DNA of 25,966 nt from Spirogloea muscicola (Eukaryota > Streptophyta > Zygnematophyceae > Spirogloeales > Spirogloeaceae): contig WELB01000279.1 in assembly GCA_009602725.1 (NCBI GenBank), forward strand, positions 76,696 through 102,661, written 5' to 3'. Of the stretch, positions 8,719 through 16,882 are shown one piece after another; the stretch's first letter is position 1; the number at the start of each line of letters is the position of its first letter. The notes below the pieces were generated by a model. That model ran no database searches, was not told where the DNA came from, and worked only from the letters and a program-made list of their open reading frames with translations. The position numbers and the translations under genes are program-made.

Positions 8719-10467
8719 TCAACATGATGGGACAACCCCAGCAGAATGGTCAGGCACGATAGTGTATAACGAGTCAAAAGTGTCCATTGCGCCCTCCAAC
8801 AAAGCTGGCCGTTTTGCAAAGCGGCCCTTCACACGAGGTCTGCTCTCAGCATATGCCTGCAAATGTCACATGAAACAAGCACTGTCACAGAAGATCACAG
8901 GATGAACTAGCTAGGACATTGTCAAGGTGCCAAAGATAAGCAAGACATGCACTTGAAGAATGACAGACCTGCCCCTTTGCCATGTAGCTCTCACCAACAA
9001 ATCAATTGCAAATCTGACCTTGTGACACTTATCGTAACTCACCTTTCGGGAGGCATATCGGATTGTTTTCTCAAATACTCTGTTTTTCCGCTTCTCCTTG
9101 TACCTCTGCACCCGGGCTTCACGAGCAAGCGGTAGCACCTGCCCAAATACAAGGCGTCCATGCCAGTGGCACCAATATTGAGACAATGTAGCTCTCAACT
9201 CAAGCCGAAACCCACGCTTGAAGAGGACATTTGAGAACAGGCAATGATGTCTGATGTGATGCAGAGTACTAATGGTCACTGCTAAGGCAGTATGACATGC
9301 AGGACACATCTGCACTGCTCTTACCGAGCCAACATGAAGTACTCGTAGTGGTAACTCAAATGTTGCAGTCGGGGATTCAAAAGCTTTTGAGTTGTCTGTA
9401 TCCGGCACGATGCCCACATCCAAAGAAGAGGATGACATCTGCACACCTCAGTAATACCGAGTCAGGTATGTCAAGAGAATCCTTCTTCGTAAGATGTCAT
9501 TGAAGTTCAACAACGTTGATTCAAGTGACAGCCTTACAAGAGAGGTCCAGACGACCCAACGAGGCTGGCCTGCAGTGATGCAAATACTTGCAAGGAGGCT
9601 GCATTGAAGCAAGTATTGAATGCTCCAAGAACAAATTGGACATTTGGTTACTAGCCCTCCCTCTAGATGTGAACAATGCCATATTGTCTTCAAACTAATA
9701 AAAATAGATACATGGTCACAGACTGCAGTGTCCTGCGCTGCAGCTCAAAGTCACCCAATTGGCGCATTGCCTCTAATGTGTTAATGTCAGCAATGGGGAG
9801 AAGAGCCTAAAGCAATTCTACTTACGCTGTTGCTCATCTCCAACGTCTCGTACAAAGACATCGTGCTTGCGGGCGAGCCATCAGTGATCACAGGCGTCGA
9901 AAGTGGCCCAACAATTGGCTGCGTCGTCTGATCGGGTACCATGCTGTCGGTACTCTCCTTCAACGGCAGGCCCACCACGTCCTGCCCATAGTCCAGGACC
10001 AAGTAGGGGTCCACGTCTGCGAGGCAGTCGTCCGAGTGGGAAATCTCCAGCTTCGCCGTCTTGAACGCCTTAATGCCGTTAGCCCGGTGGCTGAAGTCCT
10101 CGTCATGGTCACCGTCGTTATCGTGACTCTCATCGTACGACGAAACGGAGACGAGGCCGTCGTGCGGGTGCGCCTCGGGGCACTCGAAGAACGGGGCGAC
10201 GGGGACGCGCTCGTGGCGGCGCGACAGCGGGTTGGCGGCGTGGACGTCGGCGTCGCACTGGAGGCAGAGCGAGGCGGCGTCCGCCCTGCACGCCACGGCG
10301 GCGGGCGAGGCCTCGCAGACGTCGCAGAGCCAGGTGCGCTCGTGGCGCGCTGCGAGCTTGTTGGCGCCGTGCACGCGGCCGTCGCAGGCCAGGCAGAGGA
10401 ACGACATGTCGTTGCGGCAGTAGAGCGCCGCCGCGGCGGCCTGGCAGGCGTCGCAGCCCTTGACCAT
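8719..10467 (-). CDS. CONSTANS-like B-box/CCT transcription regulator, four exons
   Basis: Exons are 9826-10467, 9325-9438, 9043-9138 and 8719-8856, all phase 0 with GT-AG junctions (donors GTAAGT, GTAAGA, GTGAGT), giving 329 residues. Two tandem B-box zinc fingers lie near residues 5-44 (C5, C8, C17, C25, C28, H33, H42) and 48-87 (C48, C51, C60, C68, C71, H76, H85), both ending RHER. An acidic stretch with [13 protein letters not shown] follows. Exon 2 carries SLDVGIVPD, which resembles a conserved middle motif of CONSTANS-like proteins. A CCT domain at about 258-300 ([20 protein letters not shown], then ASRK, then [16 protein letters not shown]) is split by the last intron. Such proteins act in the nucleus, where the CCT domain binds DNA with NF-Y partners and controls light and daylength responses. 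I chose the ATG at 10467, four residues before the first zinc cysteine. An in-frame ATG at 10560 would add 31 low-complexity residues. The exact role in flowering or other light output is not predictable. Confidence 0.93.
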
Positions 10468-11250
10468 GGCGGCGGCGGGCCCGGCCCGGCCCTGGCCGGC
10501 GGCGGCAGCTGCACCGGCAGCTCGGGCTGCCGAGGAAAGCGCGCTGCACTCCGGTCGCACTCACGGCCGCCGCTGCCACTGTGCCGGCACAGCCACCGCG
10601 GCGGCGGCGGCGGTGGCGGCCATGGCCTGCGGCGGCTTTCGCGGCGCGAAAGCCGGCGCGGCGAGCGGCGCGGCCGGCGGGCTTCCCGTGGCAGAGAAGC
10701 CGCCCGGGGAGGCCAGGGCGTCAGCTGCTCCTTAGGTTTCGACGCGAGGGGTCGCTTACACACGGGCCTCCTTGAGCGCCACAGAGGAGGCGTGAAAGTG
10801 CATCCGTGGACAGAAATCTGATGGATTCTCTAATCAGAGTGCTTCCAGCGCAGGACTCGTCCCTCCACGTAGGCGACAAGGAGCACAGTGTGAATTCGAT
10901 GAGGTGGTTGCTTGCGGTCGGGAAGGCCCGTATCTGGTGGGGGTCCTTCCGAGCCACCAGAAGCGCCACGCAAGCGGTGGAGGCGTCGCCACAAGTGGCG
11001 GCGACGCCGCCAGAATGGCGGCAGCCCGCGGAATAAGTGCTCGCATATCTGCGGCGTGGGGGTTGGTGCCAAAAGAAATGGAACAGCTGTTTCTCACAAA
11101 CAGCTCCTTCATCGCCTTCCTTTCCCCTCCTCTAGCAACCTCCTCTAGCAGCTCCACAAGCGGTACCGGTCGAGTCGACATGGCCCCCGTCAGCACGGCT
11201 CCCCCCGCTCTGTGGCACCTCCGGCCCTCCTAGTATAGGGCGTCTTTTCA
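10468..11250. other. GC-rich upstream region of the CONSTANS-like gene
   Basis: This holds the presumed promoter and 5' untranslated region, with a GGC/GCG trinucleotide patch at about 10590-10620. Short palindromes in a GTGGCGGCGACGCCGCCAG-type patch at 10990-11025 include GCCGCCA-GAA-TGGCGGC. No other gene is supported. No TATA box or specific operator can be assigned with confidence. Confidence 0.4.
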
Positions 11251-11251
11251 T

Positions 11252-11367
11252 GTAGCCACATTCTTTGCGCTGCATTCTTTGCACTTTCTGCATTTTCTGC
11301 CTGAACAATGTAATGGCTTGAATTGGCCTCGCTTTAATTTCATGCGCACCGCGCGCCTTCTCCCTCC
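11252..11367 (+). repeat. CTGAACA repeat, copy 2
   Basis: It has the same ordered landmarks as at 4650-4748: CATGTAGCCA, TCTGCCTGAACAA, TGGCTTGAATTGGCC, AATTTCATG, CGCGCGCCTTCTC. It is in plus orientation. No RLE fragment follows on the same strand. Minus-oriented hairpin modules follow instead. Confidence 0.65.
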
Positions 11368-11379
11368 ATGACAAGGCGT

Positions 11380-11490
11380 CGGTACAAGAGGCCAGCCCAC
11401 AAAGGACAAACAAGGTCCAGAGAAAGTGCTCGCCCGTAGAGAAGAGGGGCTGGCTTCGCCAGCCCAAGAAGAATGGACATATCCAAAGCC
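11380..11490 (-). repeat. Two hairpin repeats, minus orientation
   Basis: A degenerate copy around 11385-11420 (AGGCCAGCCC, then GGACAAACAAGGTCC) is followed by a well-preserved one. The latter has a perfect 8-bp stem (GGGCTGGC 11447-11454 with GCCAGCCC 11458-11465) on a three-base loop, and GTGCTCGCCC upstream on the plus strand. Confidence 0.65.
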
Positions 11491-11681
11491 CAAAAAGGAA
11501 AAGATTTCGAGAAAAGAAGAGCTCCGAAAAAAGGACTACACTACAAAGCTGAAGACAATGCAGATGGAAAGTCGGATGATCAGTATCCACGAGTGAGCTA
11601 CAGCAAATCACAATAACTCGAAGCAGGAAAAGCGGCCGAGAATCGCAAGCAATTACGGACACAGAAAGAAGAAGAAAGTGC

Positions 11682-11793
11682 TCGCCCATTGAGAATAGGG
11701 GCTGGAATAACCAGCCCGAAAAAGAATGAACAGAGTACGAGAAGGGGGCCAGGGGAAGCGCTAAGTAACAGAAACAAAGCTGCTACGAGACAC
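11682..11793 (-). mobile_element. 3' untranslated module of RLE copy B, with hairpin
   Basis: Read on the minus strand after the copy B stop codon: GCGCTTCCCCTGGCCCCC, then CTGTTCATTC, then a 7-bp hairpin (11699-11705 with 11711-11717, loop AATAA), then CTATTCTCAATGGGCGAGCAC. This fixes the hairpin repeat as part of the element's 3' end, about 80-95 bp after the ORF. Confidence 0.65.
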
Positions 11794-12489
11794 TCAGTAA
11801 CCCCTGCTAAGCAGCCGCAGATCAGAGATGCTGGGCTCCTGGAAGTGGGTCCCCTGGCCAGAGCCAGAGGCAGCAGCGAGGGCTCTGCCGGCACGAAGGT
11901 GCAGCGCCCGGGCCATGGACCTCTGCAGCGAGACGGCCAGGCGCATTCGATACACTTGCGCCAGCGACCCGGCTGCAGGGAAGTCAACCGGCTCCCCATG
12001 GAAGCGCCGGGCGATGGTGTGGCGGGCGAGCTGGGTGAGCAGCTCGAGCCACCGAGCGCCCAGCGCCCCATGTGTGTCGATGGCCAACGGGAAGAACTCG
12101 TCTTCCCGCGGATGATCCGCGTACTTCAGCTCTTTGGCCCGAGCAGCGCAGGCGACCGCATACCCAGCCGTGGTGGCACATTTGGCTGGGTGTAAGCGGT
12201 CATAGGCATCAGTAGTCACCACGTCCAGGAGAAGACGTGGCCCGCCGGCCTGTCGGGTGGCCACCAGGTCTACACGCCTGGCATGGAGACCGTCGGCCCT
12301 GTGCTGGATTGGCATGATTCCGGAGTGCTCTGCTGCCACGGAGAAACCAGCCTCGAACAGGATGCCATGCATTACGTCGCGGAGGCGGTCGTGGGCCGCT
12401 GTCCGCTCTCCGCCGTGGGAACAGCGCAGAACATGAGCAGCCAGCTCTCCAGGCTCGGTCCCGCGCTCGCCACAATCACATTGACGCAC
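11794..12489 (-). pseudogene. RLE-type non-LTR retrotransposon ORF C-terminus (copy B), best preserved
   Basis: An uninterrupted 231-codon frame. A zinc-knuckle-like motif comes first (CDCGERG then HVLRC, ligands C-x-C-...-H-x3-C). It is followed by RRVDLV and, 14 residues after its Asp, LLLDVV. This matches the spacing of the (P)D-x12-14-D core of restriction-like endonucleases that follow a CCHC motif in R2/CRE/Dualen-type elements. KELKY, FFPLAIDTHGALGARW and a helical tail ending LLSRGY follow. In such elements this domain nicks target DNA for target-primed reverse transcription. The reverse transcriptase that should lie upstream (12490-12840) is not recognisable, so this is a 5'-truncated copy and probably not functional alone. 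The first methionine is an arbitrary frame boundary. Copy A is almost identical over 234 bp. Confidence 0.75.
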
Positions 12490-12837
12490 ACCCTGGAGAC
12501 ATGGCGGCAGACATTACGGACACTACACTCCGTGACTTCTGCGAATGGCCGCTTAACAGTTGCCAGTTGCCAGTCAGCAGAAGAAGCCAAGAAGGCGCCG
12601 CCAGAAGTGGCGAAGGCTCCACGCCCAGTGGCAGCAGTATTAAAAAGTCCACTAAGGCGCGCCACCTCATCCGACCACGCCGCCAACGTGGCGGGCGGGC
12701 ACGAGCGCTACTGGCCGCACGCTGCTAGCTAATCGGAGAGCTCCCAGCTCAGAACGACTCCCTTATTGGCTACGGTGATTACGGAAGCTCCAATATTGGA
12801 CGCGCATCGACAGGCCTTCGCGGACCATGTTAAAGAG

Positions 12838-12945
12838 AGAAGGCGCGCGGGGCGCATGAATTGAAAGGGAGGCCAATTCAAGCCAATACATTGTTCAGGC
12901 AGAGTCGAGTGCAGACTAAACAATGCTACATAATACGGAGACCTA
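12838..12945 (-). repeat. CTGAACA repeat, copy 3
   Basis: The minus strand reads TCTGCCTGAACAATG, TTGGCTTGAATTGGCC, CAATTCATG, then CGCGCGCCTTCTCTC. It lies about 350 bp upstream of copy B in the same orientation. Confidence 0.65.
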
Positions 12946-13141
12946 ATCTAAGGTACCTAAGATGACATTAGTACCCACGGGTGAGCACAAACAAATCTGA
13001 CAAGCTAACTTGGGGAGCTGGAGCGCCGCCACGAAAGCCGGAGGCCTGACTTAGAGCGCGCCCTGCACGTTGATGAAGAGCCAATGCTTGCGAGGCGCTG
13101 CAAACTAAGCGAGAAAAGCGTTAAAGGGGATGTGTGTTTAA

Positions 13142-13666
13142 GTGTGTTCTGGGGCGGATGGCCGCATCCACACCCGGCGCGCCGACCTCGTCGCCAGCGC
13201 GCTCGGCGGGGGGCCTCGGCTCATCGCAGACGTCGTCACTACTGACAGCTTTGTTTCCAGCAGCGCAAAACGCTCGTCGGAGGAGGCGGGCTACGCAGTC
13301 GGCCAAGCGGCGGGCGAAAAATAACTGAAGTACTCGGATCACCCGGTGGGAGACGAGTTCGTTCCACTGGCAGTCGACGTGCACGGAGCCTTTGGCTCGA
13401 AATGGCTTGACTTGCTCCACCGTCTGGCGCGGCGTGCAGCGGCCCGCCGCCTCGGGCAGCAGGGCGAGCAGTCCGGCTTCAACGTCGCCGGGTCCCTCGC
13501 TCAAGTTTACCGAATGCGTTTGGCCGTCTCGATGCAGCGGTCCCTTGCCTTCGCGGTTCACTTGCGCGCAGGCCGAGCTCTGGCGGCGGCCTCCGGCTTC
13601 CGTCAGGGCGACGTCTTTCCGCCAGCTAGCTACTCGGACTTGCATCTCCTGACTAGAGGTTACTGA
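13142..13666 (+). pseudogene. RLE-type retrotransposon fragment (copy C), one nonsense codon
   Basis: A single plus frame from about 13142 to the stop at 13664-13666 matches copy B throughout. It reads TRRADLV, then GPRLIADVVTTDSF, then EEAGYAVGQAAGEK, then a TAA stop, then LKYSDHPVGDEFVPLAVDVHG in two overlapping pieces, then LAQVYRMRLAVSMQRS, and ends DLHLLTRGY. Copy B has a Glu at the stop position (KELKY), so one substitution (GAA to TAA near 13321) interrupts an otherwise open reading frame. Both acidic motif positions are present. Similarity to B begins just before the RRxDLV motif, so the zinc knuckle is missing. Third codon positions are strongly G or C, as in B. Confidence 0.75.
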
Positions 13667-13711
13667 GCTTTTCCTGGCTGATGTCTTAGTCCTAGTCGTT
13701 CGCACTCAGGC

Positions 13712-13780
13712 TCCCTCAGACCTTGTCCATTCCTTTGGGCTGGCCTTTCCCAGCTACCAGTCAATCTGGCCGCGCTTCTT
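13712..13780 (+). mobile_element. 3' hairpin module of RLE copy C
   Basis: About 50-75 bp after the copy C stop come GACCTTGTCCATTC and GGGCTGG (13737-13743), then CCAGC and a CAATCTGGCCGCGCTTCTTCTT end. The stem is reduced to about five base pairs. The order matches copy B. Confidence 0.6.
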
Positions 13781-13845
13781 CTTGTTGTGCCAGAGCTTCA
13801 CAATATGACAAACATGGAGGAGGAAGGGATGAGGGTCCTGGCATG

Positions 13846-13867
13846 GCCCGGCCCGCCTGGGCCGGGC
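13846..13867. repeat. All-GC 9-bp hairpin
   Basis: GCCCGGCCC (13846-13854) and GGGCCGGGC (13859-13867) are exact reverse complements around a four-base loop. Between 13780 and 14530 I see no gene. An AAACCCTAA telo-box is at 14478-14486. Confidence 0.55.
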
Positions 13868-14532
13868 TCGCCGTCCGGTTCACCCCGCCGACGTAAAGCC
13901 GCCACAACGGCGACACGTGGGTAGCGGTTGCTGACGTGACCGCCTGGCGGCCCTGTCAAATTCAGCAAGCAGGCGGATGGCCAAACCTCGCCAATCTCAC
14001 GTGAAGGGCGCCCCCGTGCTACTGCGCACTTACCCTCTTATCAGATCTGATAAGGCCAGTTCCATGTCTGCCAGATGACGCCAGATGAACTCGAAGACGA
14101 CAAGGCTCTCGTGGACGGCAGGTTTGGTCAAAATTCCTGCATTCGATAATCAAAGCCCAAAACTGAAATTGGCTGCATGACTGCCCACAACATTCGGCAA
14201 GCGCCGCCCCCCAAACGGTGTGCGCCTCTCAACGGCTCTACTGCCGTTAAGAGGCAGCGCGCCCCGTGTCGCGAATGTGATCCAATTCGGGGCTGCTTTT
14301 ACAACATTTGGTACCTCATTTGCTGGCAGGCCTGGAGGCTATCCTCCACCAGTCCCCGTGACAACCGGCTACCAATCTCCGCGGTGAAGCGCCCCGCCCG
14401 ACCCGCCGCGAATGTCGCCTCCGCCGCCGCCGCCTGCAGCGGCGGGCCCTCGCGCCTGCGCCCTCGCCCTGAATTTGAAACCCTAATCACCATCCAAAGC
14501 CCTAAAGGCGGAGACTCTGAACCTTAGACCCT

Positions 14533-15744
14533 AACGCGGCGGCGGCGGGCGGCGCCAGCGCCGGCGCCGGCGGCTGCNCGCTGCGGGGCGCCCGGCCGCC
14601 GACGCCGTCACCGCGCCGCGGGGCCAGGCCCGCCCTCCGCTGGCTCCGCCTCCTCGTCCTCCTCGTCGCGGCCGCCTTGCTGGCCCGCCGCTGGCTGCCC
14701 AACCACAGGTCAGTGGTAGCCTCGATTGATGATTGATACTTCATCCATATCTGGTAGTTGATGAATGTATAGGTGATGATTGTATATTGATGATCTAATA
14801 GCCTCAAAGCTACATCTCAATTTGCTGCATGGCTCACCCCCGGTCGCCTCGAGCCCAGCAATGGCCGTCTGCCCACCTGCACGCCCCCTGCTCCTGACGC
14901 CCATTTCCAAGTCATAGAGCTTCGTGGGATATATGCACAAACCTGACACTTGGCTTTCTCATAAGTATCCTCCGCAGCCGTCATGATGCTGACTGACCTT
15001 GCTGTCAGCCCTCACATCTGCCCTCTCCATCTGCTGACACTGAGAACGCTTAGTGTGAACCTCGCATGCCTCAGCCTTCGGTTGAAGGCAGAGTGTCTTG
15101 GTGTTGCCTAGCATCCGCCGGAGGCTTCTTGTGCTAAACCCTCAACCCCTAAACCCCTAACCCTAATCTTGATTTACATAGTATCAGCTAGACTTGTGGC
15201 AATGTGGCGGAGGGCCGGCAGCACCCAGCTCGCATCAGCTCACCGGACCAAGGCCTTATTGCCGTTCTGCCGCAGCGGCAGCAGGACGGCGTCTGATGAC
15301 CTCAAGGCCACCAGCCGGTCCCGCAAGGCGCTGCAAACGGGGCTCCAGGTGCGCAACCTCAAGCAGGGGCCTGTCGCACCACTGCCCATAAGCTGTAGGA
15401 CCGCCCAATGGGGCCGCCTAGCTTTACTTAGAGACTGCAGCAACTTCGACAGATGACAGTGATGGCTATGCTGAAGTGCGCTGGACGCCGCCTTCCTGCG
15501 CGCGAAGGCGGAGGAGCTCAGCAGCGTGGAGGCCAGCGGCAAGGCTGCCTCGGTGTACCCGGGTCTAGACGGCGGCGACGGTGAGCAGGAGGAGCTGGAC
15601 GAGGATGTAGCTCTCATCACCTCCGAGGTCCGGCCCAGACATGAGAGCCTCCCTGCTTCTTTCGCTGCGGCTGCCAATCTCAAGTGTGGAATGGGCTTTG
15701 GGGGGCCTAGCTGGGGCTCAGTGCCATATAGAGCACCATGTTGA
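14533..15744 (+). CDS. Incomplete exons of an unrecognised anchored protein
   Basis: At least three plus-strand pieces have the GC-ending codon bias typical of real exons here. The first ends at 14708 before a GTCAGT donor, in phase 2, and encodes a hydrophobic anchor, RWLRLLVLLVAAALLARRWL, flanked by arginines. The second begins after CAG at 15275, in matching phase, and reads SGSRTASDDLKATSRSRKAL. It may end at 15348 (CAG before GTGCGC). The third, about 15477-15627, reads ALDAAFLRAKAEELSSVEAS, then KAASVYPGLDGGDGEQEELD, then EDVALITSEV. The frame stays open to 15744. No ATG precedes the anchor: an in-frame stop at 14518-14520 leaves no start, and the ambiguous base at 14578 hints at an assembly problem. 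The charge pattern suggests a type II (signal-anchor) membrane protein. I cannot name a family. The exon 2 to exon 3 junction is unresolved. Confidence 0.4.
14578..14578. other. Ambiguous base (n)
   Basis: A single n lies in a very GC-rich stretch that would encode the N-terminus of the anchored protein. A missing or extra base here could explain the absent start codon. Confidence 0.9.
15134..15168 (+). repeat. Degenerate telomere-like repeats
   Basis: CTAAACCCTCAACCCCTAAA and then CCCCTAACCCTAATC are a short run of CCCTAAA-type (TTTAGGG on the other strand) units with errors. They lie in the presumed first intron of the anchored-protein gene. Confidence 0.75.
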
Positions 15745-16043
15745 GGCCTAGATTCACTGGCAAGTTAATGTCAGAGTCGATATCATTCAAGCTCATCAGG
15801 CTATTAGTGAGTCTGGAGTCATCGATGCATCTCTGGCTTGTGAATTGCATGACCAGCGCCATGCAGCCAGTGCCAAGTATAGGTGCAGTGACAGCAGGGG
15901 TGGCACTGCCCAAGCTGTCCAGTGGGCTTGAGAGCTGAGGGCTTAGTGAAGGGTTCAAGGGTTAGGCATACGGTATCTTTCCTGAAAAGCTGCAATCTGC
16001 GACTAACACGAGCTGTATTGTTGAGAAACTGGTATCTGCTCCG

Positions 16044-16382
16044 TTAACACAGGACGAGAGAATCGTAGTGAAGGCTGATGGTGGCAGTCGCGAGGCCCAG
16101 GATGCCGTGTCCGGAGACCAACTTGCCAGCGAAGGCGTGGCTTCCCAAAAGGACGGGGCCGCCGTTATTGCTGGCAGCATAGACAATGGAGACAAAGGTG
16201 ACGCAGCGGACGCGTTTGAGAGCGTGGATGCCTGGGCGAGGCAGGACGACGACGGCGGAGACGGCGACATTGGGGCCGTCGGTGGTGCCAATGGTGGCCT
16301 TGCAGGGGAGCTCGCGGTCGGTGGTGAGGAGGTGGTGGACGCTGAAGCAGCTGGCCTCGATGGCGAAGCCGAGGATGCGTCG
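16044..16382 (-). CDS. C-terminal exon of an unrecognised gene
   Basis: A 112-codon frame plus stop (TAA at 16044-16046) begins after a good CAG acceptor at 16383-16385. Its codons end overwhelmingly in C or G, much more so than the longer plus-strand frame overlapping it, so I take the minus strand as coding. It reads RRILGFAIEASCFSVHHLLT, then KATIGTTDGPNVAVSAVVVL, then KRVRCVTFVSIVYAASNNGG, then GSHAFAGKLVSGHGILGLAT. The alternating hydrophobic pattern and glycines suggest a beta-rich fold. It contains no Met, so there must be at least one upstream exon, which should lie between 16386 and the DA1-like stop at 16883 but is not visible. I do not recognise the family. It could also be a relict terminal exon. 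Confidence 0.45.
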   Translation of the reverse strand, partial: RRILGFAIEASCFSVHHLLTTDRELPCKATIGTTDGPNVAVSAVVVLPRPGIHALKRVRCVTFVSIVYAASNNGGPVLLGSHAFAGKLVSGHGILGLATATISLHYDSLVLC

Positions 16383-16389
16383 CTGAGGA

Positions 16390-16880
16390 GCTCAGCACGG
16401 GCATGGGTGGGCTTTGCACGCGGCCGTAAGAAGACCGCCTCTGACAGGACGCGCGACCGAGGGTCTCTCCTTGCGATCCGCGGCTTTGGCCGTGGTTAAT
16501 GAGATGGCAACCCAAATTTATAAACTGTCGCAGCAAAACCCAACCCAAAATTATAAGTTCAACCCGTAATTGACAGTCTATATCTCAACAGTTGCAAGCT
16601 GCCCATGTACCAGCATATACATAACGTACCCTCCTAATTGCCGTTATGCTTTAGAGGGACAGGCAGGAGCAAGGAGTCTGCGACGCTCGCAGCCAGCTTC
16701 CGGCCTCGGTAACAGAAGCTCGTAAATAAAGATTCACAGGCCGTCATCAGTACTTGCTGAAGAGCTGCGGTGCAAGCCCCCAAGTGGCTGCTTTGCCGCA
16801 TCAACCACGTGCTTAGATACTTTCAGGGCTTGACTTCGCTGTCAAGTGCATCGAGATGCAGGGTCTAAGTTGGCTACTGT
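16390..16880. other. Region between the DA1-like gene and the unknown exon
   Basis: Probably the DA1-like 3' untranslated region (reading on the minus strand) and the missing 5' part of the unknown gene. It is AT-richer around 16500-16640. I see no domain, RNA gene or clear poly(A) signal. Confidence 0.35.
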
Positions 16881-16882
16881 GG

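Noticed and set aside
10834-11196. 120-codon minus-strand open frame
   Set aside because: It overlaps short palindromic GC repeats, three frames are partly open, and no family is recognisable.
16068-16499. 143-codon plus-strand open frame rich in Gly, Asp and Ala
   Set aside because: The minus strand over the same bases has far stronger C/G third-position bias and a splice acceptor. The plus frame looks like its antisense shadow.
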